A stretch of DNA of 43,241 bases from NCBI GenBank assembly GCA_938083135.1, contig CALLKY010000046.1, positions 1 to 43,241 of the forward strand, in the 5' to 3' direction. The position numbers and the translations under genes are program-made. Positions 34,168 through 42,648 of this stretch are shown here, in pieces (position 1 is the stretch's first letter; each line of letters opens with the position of its first letter). The notes beneath the pieces were generated by a model, which was given only the letters and a program-made list of their open reading frames with translations, had not been told where the DNA came from and did not search any database. This DNA is from an uncultured Alphaproteobacteria bacterium (lineage in GTDB: Bacteria; Pseudomonadota; Alphaproteobacteria; Bin95).

Positions 34168-34896
34168 TTAGCTGAAGACGTCTGCCAACTCTTCAAGGCT
34201 GGCACCTTCTTTCGCGACCCGGAGGCGAACGAAGGTATGGGCCGTTGCGATCGCACTTAGCACGCCGACCATCACTACAATCGCGGTGATCCCAACCATG
34301 ATGCCATCGTTCTCCGATGCGCCCGGCCATGCTGCCTCGGCGCCGAGTATAAGCCCAAACGCTACGAATATCGCAGCTAGCGTTAGGATGATCGACAAGC
34401 CGAATATGGGCGAACGATAGCCAGAGGTTAGGTCGAGGCTGCGGGAGAAAGCGCTGCGCATTCCCCGCCCCTCAACCACTACCGCTGGAATAACGACAAA
34501 TAGGATTGTCATGAAATACAGCCCTGGAATGATAAAGAACGCGGTCCCGAAGCCAACAATCAGGCTGTAGATAAAGCTGGTGAGAAAGACCGCGCCAAGG
34601 CGTGGGCTAATGGCAGATATCGTTTGGCCGAGCGTGACCGGACGACCGCTGGCGAGCATCACGATTTCGTATGTCGCGATGGCTGCAAACACGCTTGAGC
34701 AGACTGTTCCTAGAATGCTTTCGAAGGTTGACCCGAAGGTGCTTGATCGGAACTCATCTCCAAAAAGCATGAACAAGAACACTGGCACATAGCAGAGCAG
34801 CGCTAGGGGCACGAAGTGAACGAAGCGCCCGAAGAATGTCGAAAATGAAGCGCCAATGACGCCGCCGATGGAAAATCGGTTCGGTTCGCTCTGCAT
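34168..34896 (-). CDS. polytopic membrane protein, tandem paralogue 3 of 3
   Basis: A 242-residue membrane protein with about six helices. It shares landmarks with the next two genes: an N-terminal FSIGGVIGASF followed by PLALLCYVPVF, a central IPGLYFMTILFVVIPAVVVEGRG then SLDLTSGYRSPIFGL, and a C-terminal LRVAKEGASLEELADVF tail. The central motif resembles the membrane domain attached to some glycerophosphodiester phosphodiesterases, but no catalytic domain is present, so function is unknown. GGAG lies 7 bases before the ATG. It is the last gene of the operon begun by the AhpD-like gene. Confidence 0.82.
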   Translation of the reverse strand: MQSEPNRFSIGGVIGASFSTFFGRFVHFVPLALLCYVPVFLFMLFGDEFRSSTFGSTFESILGTVCSSVFAAIATYEIVMLASGRPVTLGQTISAISPRLGAVFLTSFIYSLIVGFGTAFFIIPGLYFMTILFVVIPAVVVEGRGMRSAFSRSLDLTSGYRSPIFGLSIILTLAAIFVAFGLILGAEAAWPGASENDGIMVGITAIVVMVGVLSAIATAHTFVRLRVAKEGASLEELADVFS

Positions 34897-34935
34897 AGAA
34901 AGACTCCGGTAATTCTGGGCTTGTTTTAGGTTCGC

Positions 34936-35721
34936 TTAATCAAAGACTGCGGCCAACTCTTCCACGCTGGCACCCTCTTTGGCAATCTTCAGCGCAACAT
35001 AGGTATAGGCAACGGCAAGGGCGCTCAACACGCCGAAAGTGGTTATGCCCAGGTACCCGATACCCGTTAGGAAGTACACGTTGGCGATCTCTGATGTGGC
35101 CAAAATCAGGACGAGACTAAGCGCCCATTGCAGGATGAACACCAGGATGATGAACAGCACAATCAGCCCAAACACACGCCACCGGTAGCCTTTGGTGAGG
35201 TTAGCGCTGCGTTTTAACGCGGCGATCGGACCAAGCCCCTTCATAACGACTGCGGGCACGGTGACCCAGAGCATCGTGAGCAGGAATAACCCAGGTATGA
35301 ACAGAAGTATCATTCCTGCATAGACGATGATCGTGAACAGAATACTTGCCAGGACCACTGGGAGAATGCGTGGCGCGGCTGCTGCAATTGCTTCGCCTAG
35401 TCCAGGACGCGCGCCAGTTTCATCCATGACGACTTCATAGATTGCAACTGCCGCAAATACGCCTGCGCAAACCATGGGGAGCAGAAAGCTGAGTGCCATC
35501 CAAGTGATACTGTTATTCACCAATGCCTCTGCGAGGTCGCTTGAGTGCTTAAGGTCCACAAGGGCCTGATTTTGGATGTAGTTCATGATGCCGACAGGCA
35601 GATAGCAGAGCAATCCAAGCGGTAGAAAATGCGTAATCCGGCGGAAAAAGGCAGAGAACGTCTGCTTTAGAACATGACCGATGGAAAATTGATTCACGGG
35701 ATTAGCGGCGAGGTCAGCCAT
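34936..35721 (-). CDS. polytopic membrane protein, tandem paralogue 2 of 3
   Basis: A 261-residue membrane protein with the same layout as its neighbours: FSIGHVLKQTFSAFFRR, LGLLCYLPVG, then IPGLFLLTMLWVTVPAVVMKG and SANLTKGYRWRVFGL. It ends in the soluble tail KIAKEGASVEELAAVFD. The frame is open to 35781, but the ATG at 35721 has GGAG 8 bases upstream and starts near the conserved part. It precedes paralogue 3 by 39 bases. Function unknown; the tandem set suggests subunits of one membrane assembly. Confidence 0.82.
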   Translation of the reverse strand: MADLAANPVNQFSIGHVLKQTFSAFFRRITHFLPLGLLCYLPVGIMNYIQNQALVDLKHSSDLAEALVNNSITWMALSFLLPMVCAGVFAAVAIYEVVMDETGARPGLGEAIAAAAPRILPVVLASILFTIIVYAGMILLFIPGLFLLTMLWVTVPAVVMKGLGPIAALKRSANLTKGYRWRVFGLIVLFIILVFILQWALSLVLILATSEIANVYFLTGIGYLGITTFGVLSALAVAYTYVALKIAKEGASVEELAAVFD

Positions 35722-35814
35722 GCTCTGGTCTCCGACACATTCGGTTTGCCAAAATCGTAAGGGTTGTGATTGGTCTGTCAATAAAAGCCAGAAACGTGTG
35801 GTGAAATTGCTAAC

Positions 35815-36624
35815 CTATTTGAAGATATCTGCCAATTGCGCGCCAGATTTTCCTTCTTTAAGGCGTCGCAAGTGCACGAACGAATACGCAGCGGCAATGC
35901 CGCTCAGCATGCCGAACACGGCTTGGTTCAGCAAAAGCGTTAAGGTAGTGCCAAGGACATAAGAGCTGAGGTCCCGCGCACTCGACATCAAGAGATTGAT
36001 CCCGAAATATTGCGAAAACCCACCAATGATTCTCTCCAATAGCGCTGTGAAAATAAAGAAGAGCAGCACCAGGCCGAGGATGTGCCAACGATAGCCTCTG
36101 ATTAAGCTATCGCTGCGCCTGATTGCAGCGATAGGTCCAGTGCGGTCAGTGATTGCGACCGGAACGGCAACCCAAGTGATGATCATGATGTAGAGGCCGG
36201 GGATCAGCAGGATTATGAAGCCTGTCCAGCTGAGAATGGCGACTAGCAACCCGCAAATGTAGATTGGAATGATGCGGACTAGCGTGGTCTTGAGGCTCAC
36301 GCCATCCGTATCAAGGGAACCGCTGATCTTGCTGATCTGAGCAAGCGCCAGCGTCATAAAAAGGGAAGCGCATAATACGTCCGTCAGCGTTTCTGCCGCA
36401 AAGCGCATCAAGCCAAGGTAGGCACTATTGGATGTGAGGGTGACGAACTGCGCAATCCAGATCATGCCGTAACCCAAGAAGGCCACAGGCACGTAGCAAA
36501 GCAGTGCAAGCGGCAGAAAAATGTGGACGCGGCGTATGGCCAGCATGAACGTCGCGCCAATAACCGCACCCGTGCTGAAGCGCCCCTCCAGCCTGCGGTT
36601 CAGCGCATCCTGCAGGCTGCTCAC
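35815..36624 (-). CDS. polytopic membrane protein, tandem paralogue 1 of 3
   Basis: A 269-residue membrane protein starting at a GTG 6 bases after the AhpD-like gene's TAA. It carries the shared elements FSTGAVIGATF, PLALLCYVPVAFLGYG, IPGLYIMIITWVAVPVAI, SDSLIRGYRWHILGL and the tail LRRLKEGKSGAQLADIFK. The C-terminal tail is the most diverged of the three. Close spacing to the AhpD-like gene indicates co-transcription; 93 bases separate it from paralogue 2. Function unknown. Confidence 0.82.
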   Translation of the reverse strand: MSSLQDALNRRLEGRFSTGAVIGATFMLAIRRVHIFLPLALLCYVPVAFLGYGMIWIAQFVTLTSNSAYLGLMRFAAETLTDVLCASLFMTLALAQISKISGSLDTDGVSLKTTLVRIIPIYICGLLVAILSWTGFIILLIPGLYIMIITWVAVPVAITDRTGPIAAIRRSDSLIRGYRWHILGLVLLFFIFTALLERIIGGFSQYFGINLLMSSARDLSSYVLGTTLTLLLNQAVFGMLSGIAAAYSFVHLRRLKEGKSGAQLADIFK

Positions 36625-36630
36625 TGTCGC

Positions 36631-37728
36631 TTAGCCCCGGCCGTCCCGGAAAGCGTCCAGGCCGATTGCTGCGCGCAAATCGGCTGAGAGATCGACTTTT
36701 GCTGGCTCCAAGGGAATGCCCGTTGCGTCTGCGACACGATCAATCGCGTTGAACGTGGCGGCCACACCTGCTGCGTCCACCCAACCAGCATCGCCGACGG
36801 CCTGCCTTAAGGTCGAGATTGCTGCTGCCAATTGGCCAGGGTCAGCGGCCACAAGCGCCTCCGCGAAGGCTGCCAGTTCGCTGCCTGCTGGTACACCGCC
36901 GTCGGCACCGGTCATCAAGGCTTCAAGATCGTATTCGCTACCAGAGTGTTCGCCGCTCGCACGGAGCAGAAGCGCATGGCTGGTCGTTCAGTAGAGGCAT
37001 TGGTTGAGCGCTGATATGCGCCCAGCCAGGAATTCCATTTGTGCATGGGTGATCGCGCGCGGTTCTTGGTCAAAGTCCCGCATTTGGGCGCTTGCAAGAT
37101 ATTGGGCACTGACAAGCTTGAACCAGCTCCGTTGCTCATCGGGCACCAAGGTCAACGCTTGCTGCACATTGGCACCAATCATACCGTCGTAGATATCCGC
37201 CTCATCGCCGAATTCATCGCCGGGCGGGATGACTGGAACGTAAGCGCCGGTATGGCGCGCGCTTGCTGGTCGATACCCGCTTGGCGCGCCGTCAGTGGCC
37301 TTGGGCAGTGGGCGGGGTGCCAGGCCGATGCCGCGCGCGAAGGTATCGAGCGAGATGGTGTGGATGACGACACTGACAGCTTCCACATAAGCCGCATCCG
37401 CCAAGCCTGCCGCCAAGATGCCCTCATACCAGGACCGCGACAGTCGGGCCGGGTCTGTCGTGATCCGGTGGATAACCTCCACCAGGGTTTCCGATAACAC
37501 CCCACCGTGGGTATGGTCGCCAGAGACGGCATTGGGAGAGAGAGCGTCTTTCCGCGTCTGACAAAATGGGCATTCAAGGGCAAGCCGCGTTTCTGCCGCG
37601 ATAGCAACCCGTTCCGTTCCGCTGAACCATGCGCCGGGTGCCGCTATATGCTGCAAAGCGCGGGCATGGTGCTGCAGAATATCATCCCGGATGGGCGTCT
37701 TTGCCTCCGGGTAAAGGTCTGTCGACAT
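36631..37728 (-). CDS. AhpD-like alkylhydroperoxidase-related protein, candidate selenoprotein (in-frame TGA = Sec247)
   Basis: Read as one frame of 366 codons with a single internal TGA at 36988-36990, the product has 365 residues. Around the TGA it reads QCLY-U-TTSHALLLR, i.e. Cys244-x-x-U247-x-x-x-His251. This is the redox motif CxxCxxxH of AhpD/carboxymuconolactone-decarboxylase-type peroxidases, with the TGA exactly at the resolving cysteine. A further pair, Cys53-Pro-Phe-Cys56, lies in the N-terminal half. Coding continues for 118 codons after the TGA to TAA at 36631-36633 without other stops. A hairpin suited to a bacterial SECIS follows the TGA. The ATG has GGGAG 8 bases upstream. AhpD-like selenoproteins are, from memory, known in bacteria. 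The expected role is thiol/selenol-dependent peroxide or disulfide chemistry; the partner is unknown. The alternative is a Cys-to-stop nonsense mutation. It heads an operon with three membrane-protein genes. Confidence 0.8.
36940..36990 (-). promoter_or_regulatory. candidate bacterial SECIS hairpin next to the Sec TGA
   Basis: Directly after the TGA (36988-36990) there are 24 bases to an apical loop CGTGC (36959-36963). That loop is closed by CTGCTC (36964-36969) with GAGCGG (36953-36958), six pairs including one U-G. An outer helix ACCAG (36980-36984) with CTGGT (36940-36944) encloses it. The known bacterial rule is a stem-loop whose apical loop lies roughly 16-37 nt after UGA with a G in its first two positions; here G is second and is followed by U. 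Pairing was found by eye, with no energy calculation. Confidence 0.55.
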
Positions 37729-37809
37729 GGCGCTGCTCCCAACTCGATTGGTCGATAGGCTTTCTATATCATCGCAGAAATTATGACGGTGAGAAGGAGC
37801 GCGCGCGGC

Positions 37810-39408
37810 ATGATCTGGGAGCCAACGACGATGGGTGCTGCCCTAAGGGCGGCGACAGCGCGCGCAGGTGATCAAACCTTCGTTGTTGAGGCGGATGGAC
37901 AGGAACGCCGCTATAGCTTCCAGGACTTTGACGGCATGGTGGATGATCTGGCGCGGGGGCTCATCGGGCTCGGGCTGAAACGCGGGGACCTCCTCGCACT
38001 TTGGATGACAAATCGGCCGGAATGGGTGCTGGTCTGGCTCGCAGCTGCCCGCATTGGGGTGGCATTGGCACCGATCAACACGCGCTATAAAACCGAAGAA
38101 GCCGCCTACATCATCGGCCAATCAGAGGCTAAGGCCCTGATCGCCATGGATCGCTTTTGGGGTATCGATTATCTGGCGATGATTGAGGAGATGCGGCCTA
38201 GCTTGCCAGACCTCAAAACAGTTGTGATCTGGGGGGCGGAGGCACCACCCGGCATGATGGCCTTAGAGGCGCTCATAGCGGAGGGGGCAATATCATCCGT
38301 TGACTTGGCTGCGGCTGAAACCGTCGTTACACCCGACGATCCGTTGATCATTGTCTATACGTCTGGAACGACGGGGCAGCCCAAGGGGGCCGTGCACAGT
38401 CACGTCACCCTCCGTAACGCGCAGAACCTGTGCCGCGCCATGCATATTGAACCGGGCGATGTGGTTCTGGGGCATATGCCATTTTACCATGTAGCGGGGG
38501 CTATCGCTGGTCTCCAACCCGCCCTTCTGCAGGCAGGAACGCTGGTCACAATGGCTGAATGGAACCCCGCACATGCGCTGGCTGTCATCGCGCGTGAACG
38601 GGTGAATATTCTGGGCGGTATCCCAACCCACTTCATTGATCTGATCGACCAGAAGCGCGTCGATCCCGTAGATACAAGCTGCCTCAAAAGTGCCTGGATC
38701 GGTGGTGCAGATGTATCACCTACGGTCGCCAGCGCTGCCTATGATGTGCTGGGCTTGGATGCACTAATGGCCGTATATGGCATGACTGAAACCAGCGCCT
38801 GCACCACGCTTGCGCGCTTCGAGGACCCGCTGGAGGTTACCTGCGACAATCGCGGATTGCCCATCGGCGACTATGAAGTGCAAGTGGTGGACGTTGAAAC
38901 GCACAAACCTCTGCCGCCCGGCAAAGATGGTGAAGTCTGCGTGCGCGGCCATATTGTCATGCTCGGGTATTACCGGGATGAGGACGCAACAGCCGCCGCG
39001 ATAGATGCCGACGGCTGGTTCAAAACCGGTGATCTTGGCCGGTTTGACGCTGAAGGCTACTTAAAGATCACGGGCCGGGCGAAGGAGATGTTCATCGTCG
39101 GCGGTTCAAACGCTTATCCGGCGGAGATTGAGCGCGTGCTGCAAGCGCATGATGCAGTGAAGCAGGCCGTTGTCGTCGGTGCGCCGCATCCGCGCCTGGG
39201 GGAGGTGTGCTATGCCTATGTCCAGCTTGAGGACGGTGCGGCTGAAGATGCGAGCGCTATCATCCAGTGGTGTAAAGCCCGCCTTGCGGACTACAAAGTA
39301 CCGCGAACCATAGCATTCGTAGACGATTTTCCCCGCACAACGACCGGCAAAATTCAGCGGTTTATTTTGGCCGATAAAGTCAGGCTTGCGGCGGCAGGGC
39401 AGGCGTGA
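37810..39408 (+). CDS. acyl-CoA synthetase / AMP-dependent ligase
   Basis: A 532-residue adenylate-forming enzyme that activates a carboxylic acid to acyl-AMP and then acyl-CoA. Core motifs are YTSGTTGQPKG (183-193), YGMTETSA, GWFKTGDLGRFDAEGYLKITGR, and the C-terminal PRTTTGKIQRF with catalytic Lys514. It resembles medium- or long-chain fatty-acid and aromatic-acid ligases; substrate undefined. The start at 37810 (MIWEPTT) has AAGGAG 10 bases upstream, while an in-frame ATG at 37783 lacks a site. It diverges from the AhpD-like gene across about 80 bases and is followed by the DUF3604 gene after 36 bases. Confidence 0.92.
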   Translation: MIWEPTTMGAALRAATARAGDQTFVVEADGQERRYSFQDFDGMVDDLARGLIGLGLKRGDLLALWMTNRPEWVLVWLAAARIGVALAPINTRYKTEEAAYIIGQSEAKALIAMDRFWGIDYLAMIEEMRPSLPDLKTVVIWGAEAPPGMMALEALIAEGAISSVDLAAAETVVTPDDPLIIVYTSGTTGQPKGAVHSHVTLRNAQNLCRAMHIEPGDVVLGHMPFYHVAGAIAGLQPALLQAGTLVTMAEWNPAHALAVIARERVNILGGIPTHFIDLIDQKRVDPVDTSCLKSAWIGGADVSPTVASAAYDVLGLDALMAVYGMTETSACTTLARFEDPLEVTCDNRGLPIGDYEVQVVDVETHKPLPPGKDGEVCVRGHIVMLGYYRDEDATAAAIDADGWFKTGDLGRFDAEGYLKITGRAKEMFIVGGSNAYPAEIERVLQAHDAVKQAVVVGAPHPRLGEVCYAYVQLEDGAAEDASAIIQWCKARLADYKVPRTIAFVDDFPRTTTGKIQRFILADKVRLAAAGQA

Positions 39409-39444
39409 TGTGCTGCTCAATATCCAGATTTATGAGGCGATTCC

Positions 39445-41754
39445 ATGACCGATCCACGTGATAACCTGCTCGATAGCCTGCTTGTTGGGGAAGGCGGCTC
39501 GAACGTCGAGCCAGCCAGCGACCCAACGCTTTATGGCCACGTGACACTGGATGGCCAGACTGAAGGCATCGAGGCCCGCAGCTATCAGACATTCCGCCTG
39601 ACATACACCGTCGGGCGTTATGGATTGGATGACACAGGTGCTATTCGCATCGCCTTTCGCGCCATGTCGGATTTCGGACGCCTGCAGATGGCGGACCCGA
39701 CAGCAGCGGGCTACACGACGGCCACGGCCAGCAATGGCTGCCGTTTGGCTTTGACCTATGAGCCACGCGGGCACAATCGGCCCCGTTTCAAGAGCCTGAC
39801 CATCGCCGTTGGCGGCGGGTACTTGCGGGAAGGGGATACGATTACGGTCGTGTTCGGCGATACCTCCAAAGGCTCACCCGGTATGGCGATGCCGACGTTT
39901 ATTGATCCGGCCTTTGAATTCAAAGTCTATGCAGACGTGGTCGCGACTGGCCATTTCACGCCGGTTCCGGGCACGCCTGCTGTTGAAGTGCGCCCAGGGC
40001 CGCCGGTTGTGTGGCGCGCCGTGCTTTCAAGCCTGCGCCGACCGGGGGAATTGTTCCAGTTTGGCGTTAAAGCAGAGGACAAATGGGGCAATCCGACGGA
40101 GCTGGCCGAAGCCAACTTGGCATTTGAAACAACACTGCCCGTCAACGGCTTACCGAGCAATTTTGCTTATGAGAAAGGCAATCGTTCCCATGCGTTTGAA
40201 GGCCTGTCGGTGGATGAGGAAGGTGTTCTGCGCATCACCGTCCGCAACGCAGACACAGGCGAAGCACTGGCTGAATCCCATCCGATGGTCATCCGCAAAG
40301 GTGCGGTTAGTGGCTATTGGGGCGATATGCATGGGCAGAGTGGCGAAAGCATTGGTGTCACGACAGCGCGCCATTATTTCGATTTTGCCCGCAATAAATC
40401 CTTCCTAGACGCTACCAGCCATCAGGCGAATGATTTCCAGATCAACAATGCCTTCTGGGCGTACTTGCAGGAACTCGCTGCGGAATATAATGAGCCGGGC
40501 CGCTTCTGTGTGCTGCCAGGCTATGAGTGGTCCGGTAATACGGGTGTTGGCGGCGACCGGAACGTGTTCTTCCGCGAGGAAGGCCGCCAGATCCATCGTT
40601 CCAGCCATGCGCTGCTGACGGACCGGTCTGATATCAACACGGATGCGCCGGACGCCAATATCCTGTTCGAGAAACTGAAGGACGAAGACGTCTGCATCTA
40701 CGCCCATGTCGGCGGCCGCTATGCGGACATCAACTTCGCCCATGATCCCAAGCTTGAAACGGCCATGGAAATTCATTCAGCCTGGGGCACGTTTGAATGG
40801 TTGCTGACGGATGGTTTCCCGCTTGGCCACCGTTCTGGCCTCGTTTGTAACAGTGATGGCCACAAAGGCCGCCCTGGTGCCAGCTATCCTGGTGCAGCCA
40901 CTTTCGGTGCCTATGGCGGCCTGACATGTTTCATAACGGATGAGCTTAGCCGCGACGGCTTATTCGATTGCCTGCGCAAACGCCATCACTACGGCACCAC
41001 CGGCACACGTATGCATTTGGATGTGCGCGCAAGCTTCAACGGTGACGCCGCGTTGTTCGACAAGGACCCGAATGCCTGGGATGACGCCCAATCTGCGCCC
41101 GCAGAGAGCATCATGATGGGCGACATCGCGCAGGTGACCGGCGATACGGCCACAGTCTCCGTTGAGGCGATTACCCAAGCACCGATTGAGCGGATTGAAG
41201 TGCGGAACGGCATGGATGTGATCCACACCTTGCGCGGCTTCGACAAGCCGGACCTTGGCGCGCGGTTCCGGGTTATCTGGAGTGGTGCTGAATACCGTGG
41301 ACGGGGCCGCCAGTCTGAATGGCGGGGCCGGGCGCGCTTCGGTGGATCGACCATTAAGCGCATGTCTAAGATCAACGCTTGGAACCTGGAGCGCCGCCTC
41401 GAAGTCTCCAGTGCTGACACCATTGCGTTCGACGCCATGACTACCGGTAATTTCGGCGGGTTCGACGTTTGGTTGGATGAAGACCCAGACGGCATGATCG
41501 AGATCGCGACCAATCACGGCTCCCTGAAGGTCCGTGCGGGCGACGTTGGCATGGAGGATACCTTATTAGATGCCGGCGGCCTCGAGCGCCGCATCCGCGT
41601 ATTCCGCCTGCCAGAAGACAACACTTGCCGCGAGCTCAGCCGGGACGTCGATGTGCCGCTGAAGCCAAAAGGCGACAACCAACTCTGGGTCTGCGTCACC
41701 ACAGAAGACGGCTTCCAGGCTTGGTCCAGTCCAATGTTTGTGTTTAGGGGGTAA
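39445..41754 (+). CDS. DUF3604-domain protein
   Basis: A large soluble protein of 769 residues. The first 285 residues are beta-rich. The second part opens with GDMHGQSGES (from residue 293) and ATSHQAND (from residue 323), then LPGYEWSGN, AHVGGRYAD and CNSDGHKGRPGASYP. The spaced His/Asp residues recall PHP-type metal sites, and this order is characteristic of DUF3604 proteins, whose function is unproven. No signal peptide is seen. GAGGCG precedes the ATG. Probably co-transcribed with the acyl-CoA synthetase gene. Confidence 0.86.
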   Translation: MTDPRDNLLDSLLVGEGGSNVEPASDPTLYGHVTLDGQTEGIEARSYQTFRLTYTVGRYGLDDTGAIRIAFRAMSDFGRLQMADPTAAGYTTATASNGCRLALTYEPRGHNRPRFKSLTIAVGGGYLREGDTITVVFGDTSKGSPGMAMPTFIDPAFEFKVYADVVATGHFTPVPGTPAVEVRPGPPVVWRAVLSSLRRPGELFQFGVKAEDKWGNPTELAEANLAFETTLPVNGLPSNFAYEKGNRSHAFEGLSVDEEGVLRITVRNADTGEALAESHPMVIRKGAVSGYWGDMHGQSGESIGVTTARHYFDFARNKSFLDATSHQANDFQINNAFWAYLQELAAEYNEPGRFCVLPGYEWSGNTGVGGDRNVFFREEGRQIHRSSHALLTDRSDINTDAPDANILFEKLKDEDVCIYAHVGGRYADINFAHDPKLETAMEIHSAWGTFEWLLTDGFPLGHRSGLVCNSDGHKGRPGASYPGAATFGAYGGLTCFITDELSRDGLFDCLRKRHHYGTTGTRMHLDVRASFNGDAALFDKDPNAWDDAQSAPAESIMMGDIAQVTGDTATVSVEAITQAPIERIEVRNGMDVIHTLRGFDKPDLGARFRVIWSGAEYRGRGRQSEWRGRARFGGSTIKRMSKINAWNLERRLEVSSADTIAFDAMTTGNFGGFDVWLDEDPDGMIEIATNHGSLKVRAGDVGMEDTLLDAGGLERRIRVFRLPEDNTCRELSRDVDVPLKPKGDNQLWVCVTTEDGFQAWSSPMFVFRG

Positions 41755-41761
41755 GGCCTGC

Positions 41762-42448
41762 CTAGATTTGGCCTCGGGCGAGCACGAGTTCGTAAAGGCC
41801 AACGGTCACCTTGCTGTCCGCGCAATGGCTGATCTGCTCAGCTAAGTTCGTCTCCTTAAGTGCCGTTTGTGCGGCTGCTTCGGAGGTGGCTTCGATCATG
41901 ACGGTCCATACCGGTGGGTTTTCTTCATGGGCGCGGAGTTTGGCTTCTGCTGTGCCAGCGGCGGCGTCAGCTTGGCTTGGGCGCCAGGCTTGAGCGGCGA
42001 CAATGCCGGGATAGGCTGTGAGCGCCTTTACCAATTGCGTGAGGCCTGCTGATACAGCGTCCGCCAATCCATCAGCACATGTGAAGCTTAAGCTTGCGGC
42101 GATGCAGCCCAGCCCACCACCTGATTTGGCGATGCGGGCAGAGGTGACGCGGGTGACGTTCAGGAATTCCGGCATAATGCGGGATGTCCATTCCGTCGGG
42201 TTCGCCTGGCGCGCGCCATAGGCGTCACTGCCAAGCACATCTGGCGACGTGACCTCATACCAAGCCAGATATTTTGCCGGCGCATCCCCAACCACCTTGT
42301 AACGTCGCCCATTCAAAAACCCCGGAACGCCAACCCGTTCTTCCAGGTGCTGATGGTCATACCAGCGATTGAAGTCCTCCTCCGCCGCCGGTCTGATATC
42401 CGTCCAGATGACGAGGGCGCCTGCTTTATCCTGCTCAGTATCAATCAC
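41762..42448 (-). CDS. dimeric alpha/beta-barrel domain protein (EthD/DUF4286-like)
   Basis: A 228-residue protein. The N-terminal domain reads ALVIWTDIRPAAEEDFNRWYDHQHLEERVGVPGFLNGRRY then KYLAWYEV, the pattern of ferredoxin-like alpha/beta barrels related to EthD-type proteins. Residues from about 105 look like a second, weaker copy of the fold. Such proteins bind or transform small molecules as dimers; this one's role is unknown. It ends 7 bases from the convergent DUF3604 gene. The 200 bases upstream (42449-42648) hold no recognisable gene. Confidence 0.75.
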   Translation of the reverse strand: MIDTEQDKAGALVIWTDIRPAAEEDFNRWYDHQHLEERVGVPGFLNGRRYKVVGDAPAKYLAWYEVTSPDVLGSDAYGARQANPTEWTSRIMPEFLNVTRVTSARIAKSGGGLGCIAASLSFTCADGLADAVSAGLTQLVKALTAYPGIVAAQAWRPSQADAAAGTAEAKLRAHEENPPVWTVMIEATSEAAAQTALKETNLAEQISHCADSKVTVGLYELVLARGQI

Positions 42449-42648
42449 GCGCTATTCTCCGCCTTTAAATCATGGCCGAAAGGATTACCAGCAGCTTGGC
42501 CGCTGTCCACCAGAAACTTCGCGAATGGGGTCTGAGGCGACCTTAGATCATTCAAATTAGGCCCTTGGAAACCTGCGCCTGCTCAAATGCAGCTGCGTAA
42601 GGGCGCTCGCCGCTAGATTGCGCAATTCATTTCTGACGGAGCTGATCC

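Noticed and set aside
36631-36918. A separate 95-residue gene starting at TTG
   Set aside because: It is the in-frame continuation of the AhpD-like gene after the TGA. No Shine-Dalgarno precedes the TTG, and coding sense already holds from the TGA onwards.
42449-42648. Small RNA or gene in the 200-base gap
   Set aside because: I saw no open frame with a ribosome site other than the TTG start at 42649, and no strong hairpin.
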